Positions 1 to 7,851 of a stretch of 64,000 nt of DNA are shown piece after piece. Each line of letters begins with the position of its first letter. Position 1 is the first letter of the stretch. A program made the position numbers and the translations under genes. The stretch is from an uncultured Pseudomonadales bacterium (GTDB taxonomy: Bacteria; Pseudomonadota; Gammaproteobacteria; Pseudomonadales; Azotimanducaceae): the NCBI GenBank assembly GCA_958295875.1, contig OY282379.1, forward strand, positions 2,480,001 to 2,544,000, in the 5' to 3' direction. Below the pieces are notes generated by a model. The model had not been told where the DNA came from. It worked only from the letters and a program-made list of their open reading frames with translations, and searched no databases.

Positions 1-646
1 CCCACCGGTCTGCGAGGCGCGTCGGTTCCGGCATCCGATAGCCGGCGCCGCACTGCAGCGTGAGCGCCGCAGCTTGTGGGATGGAGCATAGATGCCCTGG
101 GCTTGAGTAGATCGGCCGCGTGGCGTCTCGGGTGCGCACCACGGTGCCTACCCGTTCGCCGCGGTGAATGAGCGGCGCGGTGGCGCCGCGCTCCGGCGCC
201 AAGTCTTCATGTTCGCCAACCAGCAATGATTTGGCCGCCCCACATGCCGGGATACCTGTTGCCACGCCAAGATGGCAGGCAAGGCCGAAGCGTCGCGGAT
301 GGGCAATGCCTTGGCCATCGCATAGGAGCGCGTCCACTTGGTGGCGCACCTTGGCGAGCGCCCGCAGCAGCACCGCGGCTTCGCGGAAGGACAACAAGCC
401 GGGGATGTAGGGAAAGCGAAGTTTGGCGCTCGCGCCCCGCGCTTGCGCCATCGATTGCGACTGAGTGTCCCACACCACCGCCACGGCGAAGGCGCGGTCT
501 GCGGTGAACGCGCAGTCCAACCCCGCCACATAGCGAATGGCGTGCTCCGTCTGCGCGAGCGACACCCGCTGCGCGAGCCGTCGCTGGGTGGCGATGGCTT
601 CGCGTGGCGAAAGGGACTGGCGATGCGGCAAGCGCGGCGTCTTCAC
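1..646 (-). CDS. nfi: Endonuclease V (deoxyinosine 3' endonuclease), 3' end cut by window edge
   Basis: Repairs deaminated purines by cutting the second phosphodiester bond 3' of deoxyinosine. Reading leftward from a GTG at 646, the family signature is clear: an AGLDCAF strand with the first catalytic Asp near residue 44, RFPYIPGLLSFRE carrying the catalytic Glu, and LLCDGQGIAHPRR carrying the second Asp, followed by a GAAKSLLVGEH segment and the typical late GYRMPEPTRLAD. About 215 residues are visible, so only a short C-terminal tail is missing. Neighbours give no operon clue: tRNA-Gly lies divergently behind it. An upstream in-frame start cannot be excluded, but the family N-terminus fits this one. 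Confidence 0.88.
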   Translation of the reverse strand, partial: MKTPRLPHRQSLSPREAIATQRRLAQRVSLAQTEHAIRYVAGLDCAFTADRAFAVAVVWDTQSQSMAQARGASAKLRFPYIPGLLSFREAAVLLRALAKVRHQVDALLCDGQGIAHPRRFGLACHLGVATGIPACGAAKSLLVGEHEDLAPERGATAPLIHRGERVGTVVRTRDATRPIYSSPGHLCSIPQAAALTLQCGAGYRMPEPTRLADRW

Positions 647-693
647 GGTGCGGTTTCCTTCGCCGGGGGTTTTGTGCAGAATAGGGCGCTTAA

Positions 694-769
694 GCGGGAA
701 TAGCTCAGCTGGTAGAGCATCACCTTGCCAAGGTGGGGGTCGCGGGTTCGAATCCCGTTTCCCGCTCCA
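694..769 (+). tRNA. tRNA-Gly (GCC)
   Basis: A 76-nt cloverleaf with acceptor stem GCGGGAA/TTCCCGC, D-arm containing AGCTCAGCTGGTAGAGC, anticodon loop TTGCCAA (anticodon GCC), T-arm GGTTCGAATCCC and an encoded CCA. It stands alone between the divergent endonuclease V gene and a non-coding stretch. Confidence 0.97.
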
Positions 770-1160
770 TCTTCTTCCACGCAGGCTTCATGAGCACGTC
801 AGCCTCCGCGTGCTGCTGCGTCGATGGCCTGTGCTGGGTTGCGCGGCTTAACGGCGCGGCATTACTTGCTTGCGCGATGTGCCGCCGTCACGGCCTTGCT
901 GCGTCTGCGTCGCCGGCGCATTGAACAGCGCCTTCTCTATGCGCTATTGAAGCCGCGACTGTGCCATTGGAAGCAGCATCACCGCCGATTGGCCGCCAGC
1001 GAAAAGCTGCCCACGCACTGAGCAATTGTTCGCCGGCGACGTGCGTTGTCAGCCCATCATGCCAATCATGGTTGCAACAGACGCCCGCGACGGGTGGTCC
1101 GCCACAGGCGCATAGGCCATCTAGGGCGTATCTGTCAAACGTTGGCGCTAGGCGCCGCCC
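770..1160. other. Intergenic stretch without a supportable gene
   Basis: Several short open frames cross this 390-base stretch on both strands, but none has a ribosome-binding site, a recognisable motif or credible codon use. A small inverted repeat (GGCGCTAGGCGCC, around 1144) lies just past the stop of the minus-strand gene at 1161 and could mark its transcript end. I see nothing else. Confidence 0.5.
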
Positions 1161-1646
1161 TCACGGCATTCGGTAGATGCGGTTAGCGTGGGACACTTCG
1201 CCGGAGTTCTTGAGCGCTGCCAAGGCGTTGCTGACAGATTGCTTGGCAGATTTGTCGTTGATGGCGTCGCCGCCTGCCTCCAGCGCCGCGATGATGGCGC
1301 TGCGGCCGATGCCATCCGCTCCTGCGGCTTGGATGATTTCAACGATTTGCACGCGGCGGGAAGACTTGCGGCCGATGCGGCCCCCTTGCCTAGCCTTGCC
1401 TCGCGCACCGCGCTTGGCACCGGCTTTCGCACGCGGCTTCGCCCGTGCCTGGCCGGCTGGAACGCCAGACAGCGCAGACTCGAAGGCTTCCATCGCGGCC
1501 AGCTCCGCGTCGATGCGCGCCTGTTCCGTTTTGGCTGCTTCAACCTGCTGCTCCAAGGTGCTGATGTCGTTGCCGATGTCTTTGCGCCGTTGGAGCAACC
1601 CTTTCTTCGCCTCTGGCGCATTGTCGCGAAACGTCTTGAAATCCAT
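1161..1646 (-). CDS. Hypothetical protein: coiled coil, basic linker, winged-helix-like C-terminus
   Basis: A 161-residue protein from ATG 1646. Residues about 5-60 form an amphipathic helix rich in E, Q and K (DISTLEQQVEAAKTE), predicted coiled coil. Residues about 68-95 are an Ala/Lys/Arg/Gly-rich linker. The C-terminal about 60 residues (IVEIIQAAGADGIGRSAII... then SVSNALAALKNSGEV...) have the helix pattern and closing 'NRIYRMP' wing typical of small winged-helix DNA-binding domains. A nucleoid- or DNA-associated role is inference only. The upstream region is AT-rich relative to the rest, as expected for a promoter. No strong Shine-Dalgarno is visible before this ATG, so the start is uncertain. 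Confidence 0.6.
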   Translation of the reverse strand: MDFKTFRDNAPEAKKGLLQRRKDIGNDISTLEQQVEAAKTEQARIDAELAAMEAFESALSGVPAGQARAKPRAKAGAKRGARGKARQGGRIGRKSSRRVQIVEIIQAAGADGIGRSAIIAALEAGGDAINDKSAKQSVSNALAALKNSGEVSHANRIYRMP

Positions 1647-2047
1647 AGCCGCCGATTGATCCGCTGAAGGTGCGCAAAACAATGCCATAAGGCAACTGCA
1701 AAAGCAAAAGGTTTGCGCAACATTTTTTCCTAACATTTCTGCTAACGCGCATGGCACGGGTCTGGCTTGGGATGAATTGCGGGGGAACCCATGCATCCGG
1801 CGGTTCCATTGGGCTAAGGGCGAACATTTGCTGGCATTTGGCGGAGAGGCGAGGCTTCGGCGCCCACCAACCAGCCGCCGCGCCTCGCTGGTGTCACCGT
1901 TCCCTCCTTTACATGAGACGGCGTGTACATGAAACGGCGTGACGTGAGGCCGGAGGTGATGCCCGACACCCGCCAACTGTGGCCACTGCACCCCCATGAT
2001 CCGCCGGATTTGCGAACCCCGCGGATTTCGCGCATCATCCACGCGCC
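1647..2047. other. Intergenic region; AT-rich promoter-like patch and a possible short leader ORF
   Basis: Bases about 1670-1745 are strikingly AT-richer than the surroundings and probably hold the promoter of the minus-strand gene ending at 1161. Bases 1908-1950 contain two near-direct repeats of ACATGA(G/A)ACGGCGTG. No conserved gene is recognisable here. Confidence 0.4.
1814..1897 (-). CDS. Possible 27-residue small ORF with a strong ribosome-binding site
   Basis: On the minus strand an AAGGAGGG sequence is followed five bases later by a GTG at 1897 and 27 sense codons to a TAG. The product is basic at the N-terminus (MTPARRGGWLVG...) with no recognisable family. It lies upstream of, and in the same direction as, the coiled-coil gene starting at 1646. 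The only support is the unusually good Shine-Dalgarno sequence. Confidence 0.25.
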   Translation of the reverse strand: MTPARRGGWLVGAEASPLRQMPANVRP

Positions 2048-2836
2048 GTGGCGGGGTGCGACGGGAAGCGCATTTTGGGGAGGATTCGCAAGGCGTGCGT
2101 TTGGGGTGCGCTGCAACTGGCCGTGTGGCCGGGTGCGGTGGTGGCTGCGCTTGAGCCGGGCGCCGTCGCGCCAGCCTTTTCGCTGCCATCGTTGGCGACG
2201 CCGGCCGAGCGCGTGGCGCTGGCGGATCATGGCGGCAAGGTGCTCTACATCGATTTCTGGAGCGCATGGTGCGCGCCATGCCGGGATGCGATGCCAGCCT
2301 TGGCCGCGTTGCGCGAAGCGTATCCGCGCGAGCGCTTTGAGGTAATCGGCATCAATGTGGACCCGGTGCCTGAAGCCGCGCGGCGGGTGCTCGAAGAGGT
2401 CGGGGCGCACTATCCAACCGCTAGCGACGCCAGCGCGGAATCTGCGACAATGTATGGCGTCGAGGCGCTGCCCGCCGCATTCGTGGTGGGCGCCGACGGC
2501 ATCGTTCGCCATGTGCAGCGCGGCCCCCTCGTCAAGGACATCAACGTGGTCAAGGCGGCGCTCACCGCCTTGGTCGAGCCCGAATCGGCGCAGCCGGAAG
2601 AGTGGCCCGAAGGCCGGGACATGGCTGGGCGGCCAGAAGTGCCGAAAGCGGAAGTGCCGGAAATGGAAGTGGCCGGAAGGCCGGAAGCAGAAGTGGAAGT
2701 GGCCGGAAGGCCGGAAGCAGAAGTGGAAGTGGCCGGAAGGCCGGAAATGCGGGAAGTAAGGAACGCCATGACGTCGAATACCTTTGCCGCGCCTCGCGCG
2801 TCGGCCGCGCAGGGCTTGGGAGCCGCCGCGCCATGA
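2048..2836 (+). CDS. TlpA/ResA-like thioredoxin-fold protein with repeat-rich C-terminal tail
   Basis: A 262-residue exported thiol-disulfide protein, GTG start at 2048. Residues about 7-35 form a basic N-region and hydrophobic signal segment. The AhpC/TSA-thioredoxin core begins at EPGAVAPAFSLP, has the redox motif WCAPC (FWSAWCAPCR) near residue 78 and the cis-Pro region EALPAAFVV. Such proteins reduce apocytochrome or CuA cysteines, and the stop codon overlaps the coxB start (ATGA), implying translational coupling and a role in assembling that oxidase. From about residue 180 the tail is acidic and contains tandem copies of VAGRPEAEVE, not a feature of the family. The upstream ATG-poor region makes the exact start uncertain. 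Confidence 0.8.
   Translation: MAGCDGKRILGRIRKACVWGALQLAVWPGAVVAALEPGAVAPAFSLPSLATPAERVALADHGGKVLYIDFWSAWCAPCRDAMPALAALREAYPRERFEVIGINVDPVPEAARRVLEEVGAHYPTASDASAESATMYGVEALPAAFVVGADGIVRHVQRGPLVKDINVVKAALTALVEPESAQPEEWPEGRDMAGRPEVPKAEVPEMEVAGRPEAEVEVAGRPEAEVEVAGRPEMREVRNAMTSNTFAAPRASAAQGLGAAAP
2666..2746 (+). repeat. 30-bp tandem repeat inside the TlpA-like gene (2.7 copies)
   Basis: Two exact 30-bp units and a partial third encode the decapeptide EVAGRPEAEV in frame. A degenerate version (GAAGTGCCGGAAATG type) precedes them from about 2636. The reading frame is kept in all units. Confidence 0.85.
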
Positions 2837-4185
2837 CCACCGCCATCATTCTCCTCATCGTCGTGTTGGGCTCCGTGCTGTTCAACATGCTGAGCCCGTG
2901 GTGGTTCACGGAAATCGCGTCGAACTGGGGCAACATCGATTTTGCGGTGTTCGTCACGTTCTGGATCTGCGGCGTCGCCTTCGTGCTGGTGGGCCTGTTC
3001 ATGGTCTACGCGATCTGGAAGTACCGCCGCCGCGATGGGCAACGCGCCGCGTATGAGCCGGAGAACAAGCGCCTTGAGTGGTGGCTCACCATCGTCACCA
3101 CGGTGGGCGTCGTCGGCATGCTGGCGCCTGGCCTCGTCGTGTGGGAGGAATACGTCGACGTGCCGGACGAAGCGACGCAACTGGAAGTCGTCGGCCAACA
3201 GTGGAACTGGAGTTACCGGCTGCCTGGGGAAGACGGCCTGCTTGGCGCGGCAGACGCGCGCAGAATCACCGCAGACAACCCGTTCGGCTTGGATTCGGAA
3301 GATCCCACCAGCCACGATGACGTGCTCATCGCGCAGGCGACGCTGCACCTGCCCATCGACCGGCCGGTCAAGGTGCTGCTGCGCTCCAAGGACGTGCTGC
3401 ACGATTTCTATGTGCCAGAGTTCCGCGCCAAGATGGACGCGGTGCCCGGCATGATCTCCTACTTTTGGTTCACGCCTACGAAGGCCGGCACTTACGAAGT
3501 GTTGTGCGCGGAGCTTTGTGGCGTCGGCCACCACACCATGCGCGGCACCGTGGTGGTGAACGAAAAGGAAGATTACGAGGCGTGGTTGAGCAGCCAGCAG
3601 ACGTTCGGCGACACGCTGGCGCGGCCGGCTGGGGACGTGGCGGCGGGGCAAGCGGCCTATGTGGTGTGCGCGGCCTGCCACGGCGCCCAAGCCGAGGGCA
3701 ACGTTGCCCTCAACGCGCCGAAGCTCACGGGGCAGAGCGCATGGTATCTGCGCCGCCAGATAGCCGCCTACAAGCAGGGCCTGCGCGGCACCCATGAAGA
3801 CGACGAGTTTGGCCGCCAGATGGCGCCGATGGTGGCGACGCTCTTCGACCAAACCGCGGTGGAGAACGTCATCGCCTACATCCATTCGCTGCCGGACACT
3901 CCGGCGCCGGCGACGGTGTCGGGCGATGCCGCGCGCGGCCAAGCGCTCTACCGTGGGTGCGTGGTGTGTCACCGCGCCGATGGCAGCGGCAGCCACGGCA
4001 CCTTGGCGCCGCGTTTGGCGGGGATGACGGATTGGTACATGGCGCAGCAGTTGCACAACTTCCAAGCTGGCATCCGCGGCCACCTGATGGAAGACACCTT
4101 GGGCCGCCAGATGGTGCTCATGTCGAAGCAATTGCACGGCGACGAGGCGATCGACGATGTCGTCGCCTACATCAACACGCTCTGA
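2833..4185 (+). CDS. coxB: Cytochrome c oxidase subunit II with two fused cytochrome c domains
   Basis: Electron-entry subunit of the aa3-type oxidase, 450 residues. Hydrophobic segments at about 3-18, 36-62 and 82-104 anchor it, and the periplasmic cupredoxin domain follows. The CuA ligands are all present: H190, then CAELCGVGHH giving C225, E227, C229, H233 and M236. The aromatic electron-entry patch is QQWNWSY near 123. After the CuA domain come two class I cytochrome c domains, CAACH (279-283) and CVVCH (376-380), each followed by a distal Met region. This is a caa3-like, diheme subunit II. ATG 2833 overlaps the preceding stop, and the internal string of Gly/Arg/Lys repeats upstream in this frame is non-coding. 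Confidence 0.96.
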   Translation: MTTAIILLIVVLGSVLFNMLSPWWFTEIASNWGNIDFAVFVTFWICGVAFVLVGLFMVYAIWKYRRRDGQRAAYEPENKRLEWWLTIVTTVGVVGMLAPGLVVWEEYVDVPDEATQLEVVGQQWNWSYRLPGEDGLLGAADARRITADNPFGLDSEDPTSHDDVLIAQATLHLPIDRPVKVLLRSKDVLHDFYVPEFRAKMDAVPGMISYFWFTPTKAGTYEVLCAELCGVGHHTMRGTVVVNEKEDYEAWLSSQQTFGDTLARPAGDVAAGQAAYVVCAACHGAQAEGNVALNAPKLTGQSAWYLRRQIAAYKQGLRGTHEDDEFGRQMAPMVATLFDQTAVENVIAYIHSLPDTPAPATVSGDAARGQALYRGCVVCHRADGSGSHGTLAPRLAGMTDWYMAQQLHNFQAGIRGHLMEDTLGRQMVLMSKQLHGDEAIDDVVAYINTL

Positions 4186-4265
4186 TGCGGATGGCGTCGG
4201 GATGTCTGGCGCGGCAGCCGGCTGAGTGCCGGTTGGCCGCCAGTTGAGTAAGGAGGAGAGAGCCG

Positions 4266-6026
4266 ATGGCCGTTGAAGCGCAAGTTCCCTATCAGGAAGC
4301 GATCGAGGTACATCACCCGCACAGCTGGGTCACGAAGTATTGGTTCAGCCAAGACCACAAAGTCATCGCCATTCAGTACGGCATCACCGCCATCGGCGTG
4401 GGCTTGGTGGCACTCGTGCTGTCGGCGCTGATGCGGCTGCAGCTCGGCTTCCCGGACACCTTCGATTTCATCGACCCGGAGGCCTATTACCAGTTCATCA
4501 CCATGCACGGCATGATCATGGTGATCTATCTGCTGACGGCGCTCCTGCTCGGCGGCTTCGGCAATTACCTCATTCCGCTCATGTGCGGCGCGCGGGACAT
4601 GGTGTTCCCATTCGTCAACATGATCAGCTACCACGTCTACTTCCTGTCGGTGATCGTGCTGCTGGCGAGCTATTTCGTGCCCGGCGGCCCCACCGGCGCT
4701 GGTTGGACGCTGTATCCGCCGCAGGCCATCCTCGAGGGCACGCCGGGCGTGGATTGGGGCATCCTCACCATGCTGGGCTCCCTCGCCATCTTCATCGTGG
4801 CGTTCACGATGGGCGGCCTCAACTACGTCACCACCATCCTGCAGGCGCGCACACGAGGCATGACGCTCATGCGCATGCCGCTCTCGGTGTGGGGCATCTT
4901 CATCGCCACGGTGCTCGGCTTGCTCGCGTTCCCGGCGCTGTTCGTGAGCGCCATCATGATGCTGCTGGACAAGACCATCGGCACCAGCTTCTTCATGCCC
5001 GCCATCTCCTCCATGGGCGAGACGCTCGATTACAGCGGCGGCAGCCCGCTCCTGTTCCAGCATCTCTTCTGGTTCTTCGGGCACCCAGAGGTGTACATCG
5101 TCGCCTTGCCGGCGTTCGGCATCGTGTCAGACCTCATCAGCACCCATGCCCGCAAGAACATCTTCGGCTACCGCATGATGGTGTGGGCCATCGTCGCCAT
5201 CGGCGTGCTCAGCTTCATCGTGTGGGCGCATCACATGTATGTGAGCGGCATGCATCCGTGGTTCGGCTTCTTCTTCGCCACCACCACGCTCATCATCGCG
5301 GTGCCAACGGCCATCAAGGTGTACAACTGGACGCTCACGCTCTGGCGCGCCAACATCCACTTGACGGTGCCGATGCTGTTCGCCATCGCTTTCGTCATCA
5401 CCTTCGTCATGGGCGGCATCACCGGGCTGTTTCTCGGCAACGTCATCGTCGACGTGCCGTTGTCGGACACCTACTTCGTCGTCGCGCACTTCCACATGGT
5501 GATGGGCGTCTCGCCCATCCTCGTGATCTTCGGCGCCATCTACCACTGGTACCCGAAGATGACCGGCAAGATGCTGAACGACACCTTGGGGCACATCCAC
5601 TTCTGGGTGACGTTCCTCGGCACCTACATCATCTACTACCCCATGCACTACCTCGGCTTCGTGGGGGTCCCGCGCCGCTATTTCGCCAACGGCGAGATGG
5701 CGATCATCGATTCGTCGGTGGAAATGTTGAATCAGACCATCACCGTGGCAGCGCTGATCGTGGGCATCTTCCAGGCCGTGTTCATCTGGAACCTGATCTA
5801 CAGCTACTTCCGCGGCAAGGACTCGGGCCATAACCCGTGGAAGGCGACGACGCTGGAGTGGCAGACGCCCGAAACGCCGCCGCGGCATGGCAATTGGGAA
5901 GACAAGAAGCTGCCCACGGTGCATCGCTGGGCCTACGATTACAGCGTGCCGGGCGAAGAGGACGACTTCGTGCCTCAGACGGTGCCGCAAAAGGCGGTGC
6001 AAGCGGAGCCGCAGTCCGCCACTTGA
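4266..6026 (+). CDS. coxA: Cytochrome c oxidase subunit I
   Basis: Catalytic heme a / heme a3-CuB subunit, 586 residues, about twelve membrane helices. Low-spin heme ligands are H81 (TMHGMIM) and H410. CuB ligands are H273, H322 and H323, with the cross-linked Tyr277 in GHPEVY. Glu275 in the same motif marks an A1-type proton channel, and H408 in AHFHMVMG is the heme a3 ligand. The N-terminal FSQDHKVIAIQY and FGNYLIPL segments match the family. The start is supported by the strong AAGGAGGAG site at 4250-4258. It is the second gene of the oxidase operon. Confidence 0.97.
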   Translation: MAVEAQVPYQEAIEVHHPHSWVTKYWFSQDHKVIAIQYGITAIGVGLVALVLSALMRLQLGFPDTFDFIDPEAYYQFITMHGMIMVIYLLTALLLGGFGNYLIPLMCGARDMVFPFVNMISYHVYFLSVIVLLASYFVPGGPTGAGWTLYPPQAILEGTPGVDWGILTMLGSLAIFIVAFTMGGLNYVTTILQARTRGMTLMRMPLSVWGIFIATVLGLLAFPALFVSAIMMLLDKTIGTSFFMPAISSMGETLDYSGGSPLLFQHLFWFFGHPEVYIVALPAFGIVSDLISTHARKNIFGYRMMVWAIVAIGVLSFIVWAHHMYVSGMHPWFGFFFATTTLIIAVPTAIKVYNWTLTLWRANIHLTVPMLFAIAFVITFVMGGITGLFLGNVIVDVPLSDTYFVVAHFHMVMGVSPILVIFGAIYHWYPKMTGKMLNDTLGHIHFWVTFLGTYIIYYPMHYLGFVGVPRRYFANGEMAIIDSSVEMLNQTITVAALIVGIFQAVFIWNLIYSYFRGKDSGHNPWKATTLEWQTPETPPRHGNWEDKKLPTVHRWAYDYSVPGEEDDFVPQTVPQKAVQAEPQSAT

Positions 6027-6112
6027 ACAACCGTAACTGATCGCTCCGTCCTCCGTCGCGCGCCGAGCGTCGGCGGGGGGAGGGGCGGCTTTTGAGAGGA
6101 GCTAAGCACCGG

Positions 6113-6778
6113 ATGGCCGAAGCAACCGGATGGCGCAACCTTCAGGTCGTGGACGACTGGGCCGCGGATGTCGAAGTGTTCCGGGGGGTGCCCTGGGGCA
6201 AGGCGATGATGTGGATCTTCCTGCTGTCAGACACCTTCATCTTCACCTGCTTCCTCACGGCGTACATGACGGTGCGCATGACCACGGCGGAACCGTGGCC
6301 GAATCCCAGCGAAGTGTTCGCATTGGAAGCGTTTGGCGTTCCGGTGCCGCTGCTCCTCATCGCCATCATGACGTTCATCCTCATCACGTCGAGTGGCACG
6401 ATGGCCATGGCGGTGAACATGGGCTATCGGCGCCGGCGCGGCCCCGCGGCGTTGCTGATGGTTATCACGGCGTTGTTGGGCGCCAGCTTCGTGGGCATGC
6501 AGGCGTTCGAGTGGACGAAGCTCATCACTGACGAGGGCGTGCGGCCGTGGGGCAACCCCATGGGCGCCCCGCAGTTCGGCTCCACGTTCTTCATGATCAC
6601 CGGCTTCCACGGCCTGCACGTCTCCGCGGGGGTGGTCTATTTGGCCGTCGTCGCTTGGCGGGTGTGGCGTGGCCGCTACGAGAAGCAGGGCTACGACATC
6701 GTCGAGATCACGGGCCTGTATTGGCACTTCGTCGATCTCGTTTGGGTCTTCATCTTCGCGTTCTTCTATCTCTGGTAG
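6113..6778 (+). CDS. coxC: Cytochrome c oxidase subunit III-like protein
   Basis: A 221-residue heme-copper oxidase subunit III with five to six membrane helices. Diagnostic segments are GKAMMWIFLLSD, GMQAFEW, GSTFFMITGFHGLHV (the family TGFHG motif) and the C-terminal WHFVDLVWVFIF. The shorter 221-residue form lacks the two N-terminal helices of mitochondrial subunit III, as in many bacterial homologues. The ATG at 6113 is chosen because GAGAGGAGC lies ten bases before it; a longer in-frame extension to 6092 would begin within that site. Confidence 0.94.
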   Translation: MAEATGWRNLQVVDDWAADVEVFRGVPWGKAMMWIFLLSDTFIFTCFLTAYMTVRMTTAEPWPNPSEVFALEAFGVPVPLLLIAIMTFILITSSGTMAMAVNMGYRRRRGPAALLMVITALLGASFVGMQAFEWTKLITDEGVRPWGNPMGAPQFGSTFFMITGFHGLHVSAGVVYLAVVAWRVWRGRYEKQGYDIVEITGLYWHFVDLVWVFIFAFFYLW

Positions 6779-6785
6779 GGCAGTC

Positions 6786-7139
6786 ATGGCAGCAGACACA
6801 GGCCAACAACACCCAATCTCGGTCTACTTTTGGATTTGGGCGCTGCTGTTCGTCTTCAGCGCCGCTTCCTACACGGTGGACTACATCGGCTTCCAAGGCT
6901 ATATGCGTTGGGCGCTCATCATCATCTTCATGATGCTGAAGGCTGGCTTCATCGTGGCCATCTTCATGCACATGCGTTGGGAGCGGGTGGCGCTCATCAC
7001 GGCCATTCTGGTGCCGCCCGGCGCGTTGCTCGTGCTCGTGGCGTTGATGGCGATGGAATCAGACTACACGTGGGCCACGCGCATCCTGTATTTCGGGGAA
7101 GACCCAGCGCCCGTGCCGCTGCCGCCGCCTTCGCACTAG
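6786..7139 (+). CDS. Cytochrome c oxidase subunit IV family membrane protein
   Basis: A 117-residue protein with three hydrophobic helices (about 11-30, 36-57, 66-87), matching the prokaryotic cytochrome oxidase subunit IV family: FWIWALLFVFSAASY..., LMLKAGFIVAIFMHMRWE. The MHM/W signature before the third helix is typical. It starts eight bases after coxC and ends the oxidase operon. Subunit IV in bacteria is a small accessory factor thought to stabilise the subunit I metal centre. Confidence 0.9.
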   Translation: MAADTGQQHPISVYFWIWALLFVFSAASYTVDYIGFQGYMRWALIIIFMMLKAGFIVAIFMHMRWERVALITAILVPPGALLVLVALMAMESDYTWATRILYFGEDPAPVPLPPPSH

Positions 7140-7150
7140 GGCACAGACGC

Positions 7151-7172
7151 GCGGCGCAACGTTGTGCGCCGC
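7151..7172. terminator. Hairpin between convergent cox operon and HiPIP gene
   Basis: GCGGCGCA and TGCGCCGC form an 8-bp perfect stem with a six-base loop, placed between two convergent stop codons. It has no U-tract on either strand, so any termination function is inferred from position. Confidence 0.4.
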
Positions 7173-7193
7173 GGCCGGCGGCCTAGCGGTGCC

Positions 7194-7547
7194 CTAGGTG
7201 GCGGGCTTCACCACCCAGACGTTGCACCATCCCTTGGCGGCAACGGTTTGGCCGGGAAAGATCGCGCAGGGCGCCCAGCCGTCCTGCTCTTCCGCCGTGT
7301 TGTAGTGGATGCAGTTGTCGCAGAACTGCGTCTTGCCTTCCGGCGTGTTGCGTTTCGGGAATCGAGTGACATCCACGTCAGCGACGTTGTGCCGGTAGCC
7401 GAGGGCCACCGCCGTGGGGTGCGTTTCCTCTAGGCGGGTTTGCGCCGCGGCGCCGCGCGCGATGAGGCCGGCGGCGGGGATGAAGGCCACCCACTTCGCC
7501 GTGGTGCCCATGAAGCGCCGGCGGCTGCAAGTGCTTGTTTGCGACAT
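7194..7547 (-). CDS. High-potential iron-sulfur protein (HiPIP), Tat-exported
   Basis: A 117-residue periplasmic electron carrier with one [4Fe-4S] cluster. An N-terminal SRRRFMG twin-arginine motif and Ala-rich hydrophobic stretch ending near residue 35 form a Tat signal. The four cluster cysteines are C76, C79, C94 and C108 with the family spacing (FCDNC, WAPC, GWCN). HiPIPs donate electrons to photosynthetic or respiratory complexes. Here the gene converges on the cytochrome oxidase operon, which suggests an oxidase donor, though the two are not cotranscribed. Confidence 0.93.
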   Translation of the reverse strand: MSQTSTCSRRRFMGTTAKWVAFIPAAGLIARGAAAQTRLEETHPTAVALGYRHNVADVDVTRFPKRNTPEGKTQFCDNCIHYNTAEEQDGWAPCAIFPGQTVAAKGWCNVWVVKPAT

Positions 7548-7589
7548 GCTTCCTCTTGCTTTCCGAATTGCTGTCTAAGTGAGAGTGGA

Positions 7590-7700
7590 GGCGACCCAAC
7601 CAGCCACACCTCGGCGCCCGAGTCCGCTGCTGCCGCTGCTCCCTTCCGGGCCTGACGGGGTTCACAACTTGTCGCCGCGAGGGGGCCGGCATGGGTCACC
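7590..7700 (-). ncRNA. ffs: Signal recognition particle 4.5S RNA
   Basis: On the minus strand the conserved domain IV is present: GTCAGGCCCGGAAGGGAGCAGC, here split as CCGTCAGGCCCGGAAGG followed by GAGCAGCGGCAG. The ends close with a 9-bp helix (GGTGACCCA with TGGGTCGCC, one G-U pair), giving about 111 nt, the size of small bacterial SRP RNAs. Ends are estimated from that helix. It scaffolds Ffh in cotranslational targeting of membrane proteins. Confidence 0.92.
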
Positions 7701-7851
7701 ATCGCCGCATTATGGTAGCGCCACGCCCAAGGCGGACGCAAACCAAAAGTGGCGTGTCGAGCGCTGGATGGACGCCCTGCCGGTGCGCCGCCAACGCGAT
7801 GGCCCAGCACCGCCTTCCTTTGTGGTGAAAGCCTCAACTGTGGTGAAAGCC

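Noticed and set aside
537..851. Plus-strand frame with 'NSSAGRASPCQGGG' over tRNA-Gly
   Set aside because: Translated tRNA; no start context and no codon-use support.
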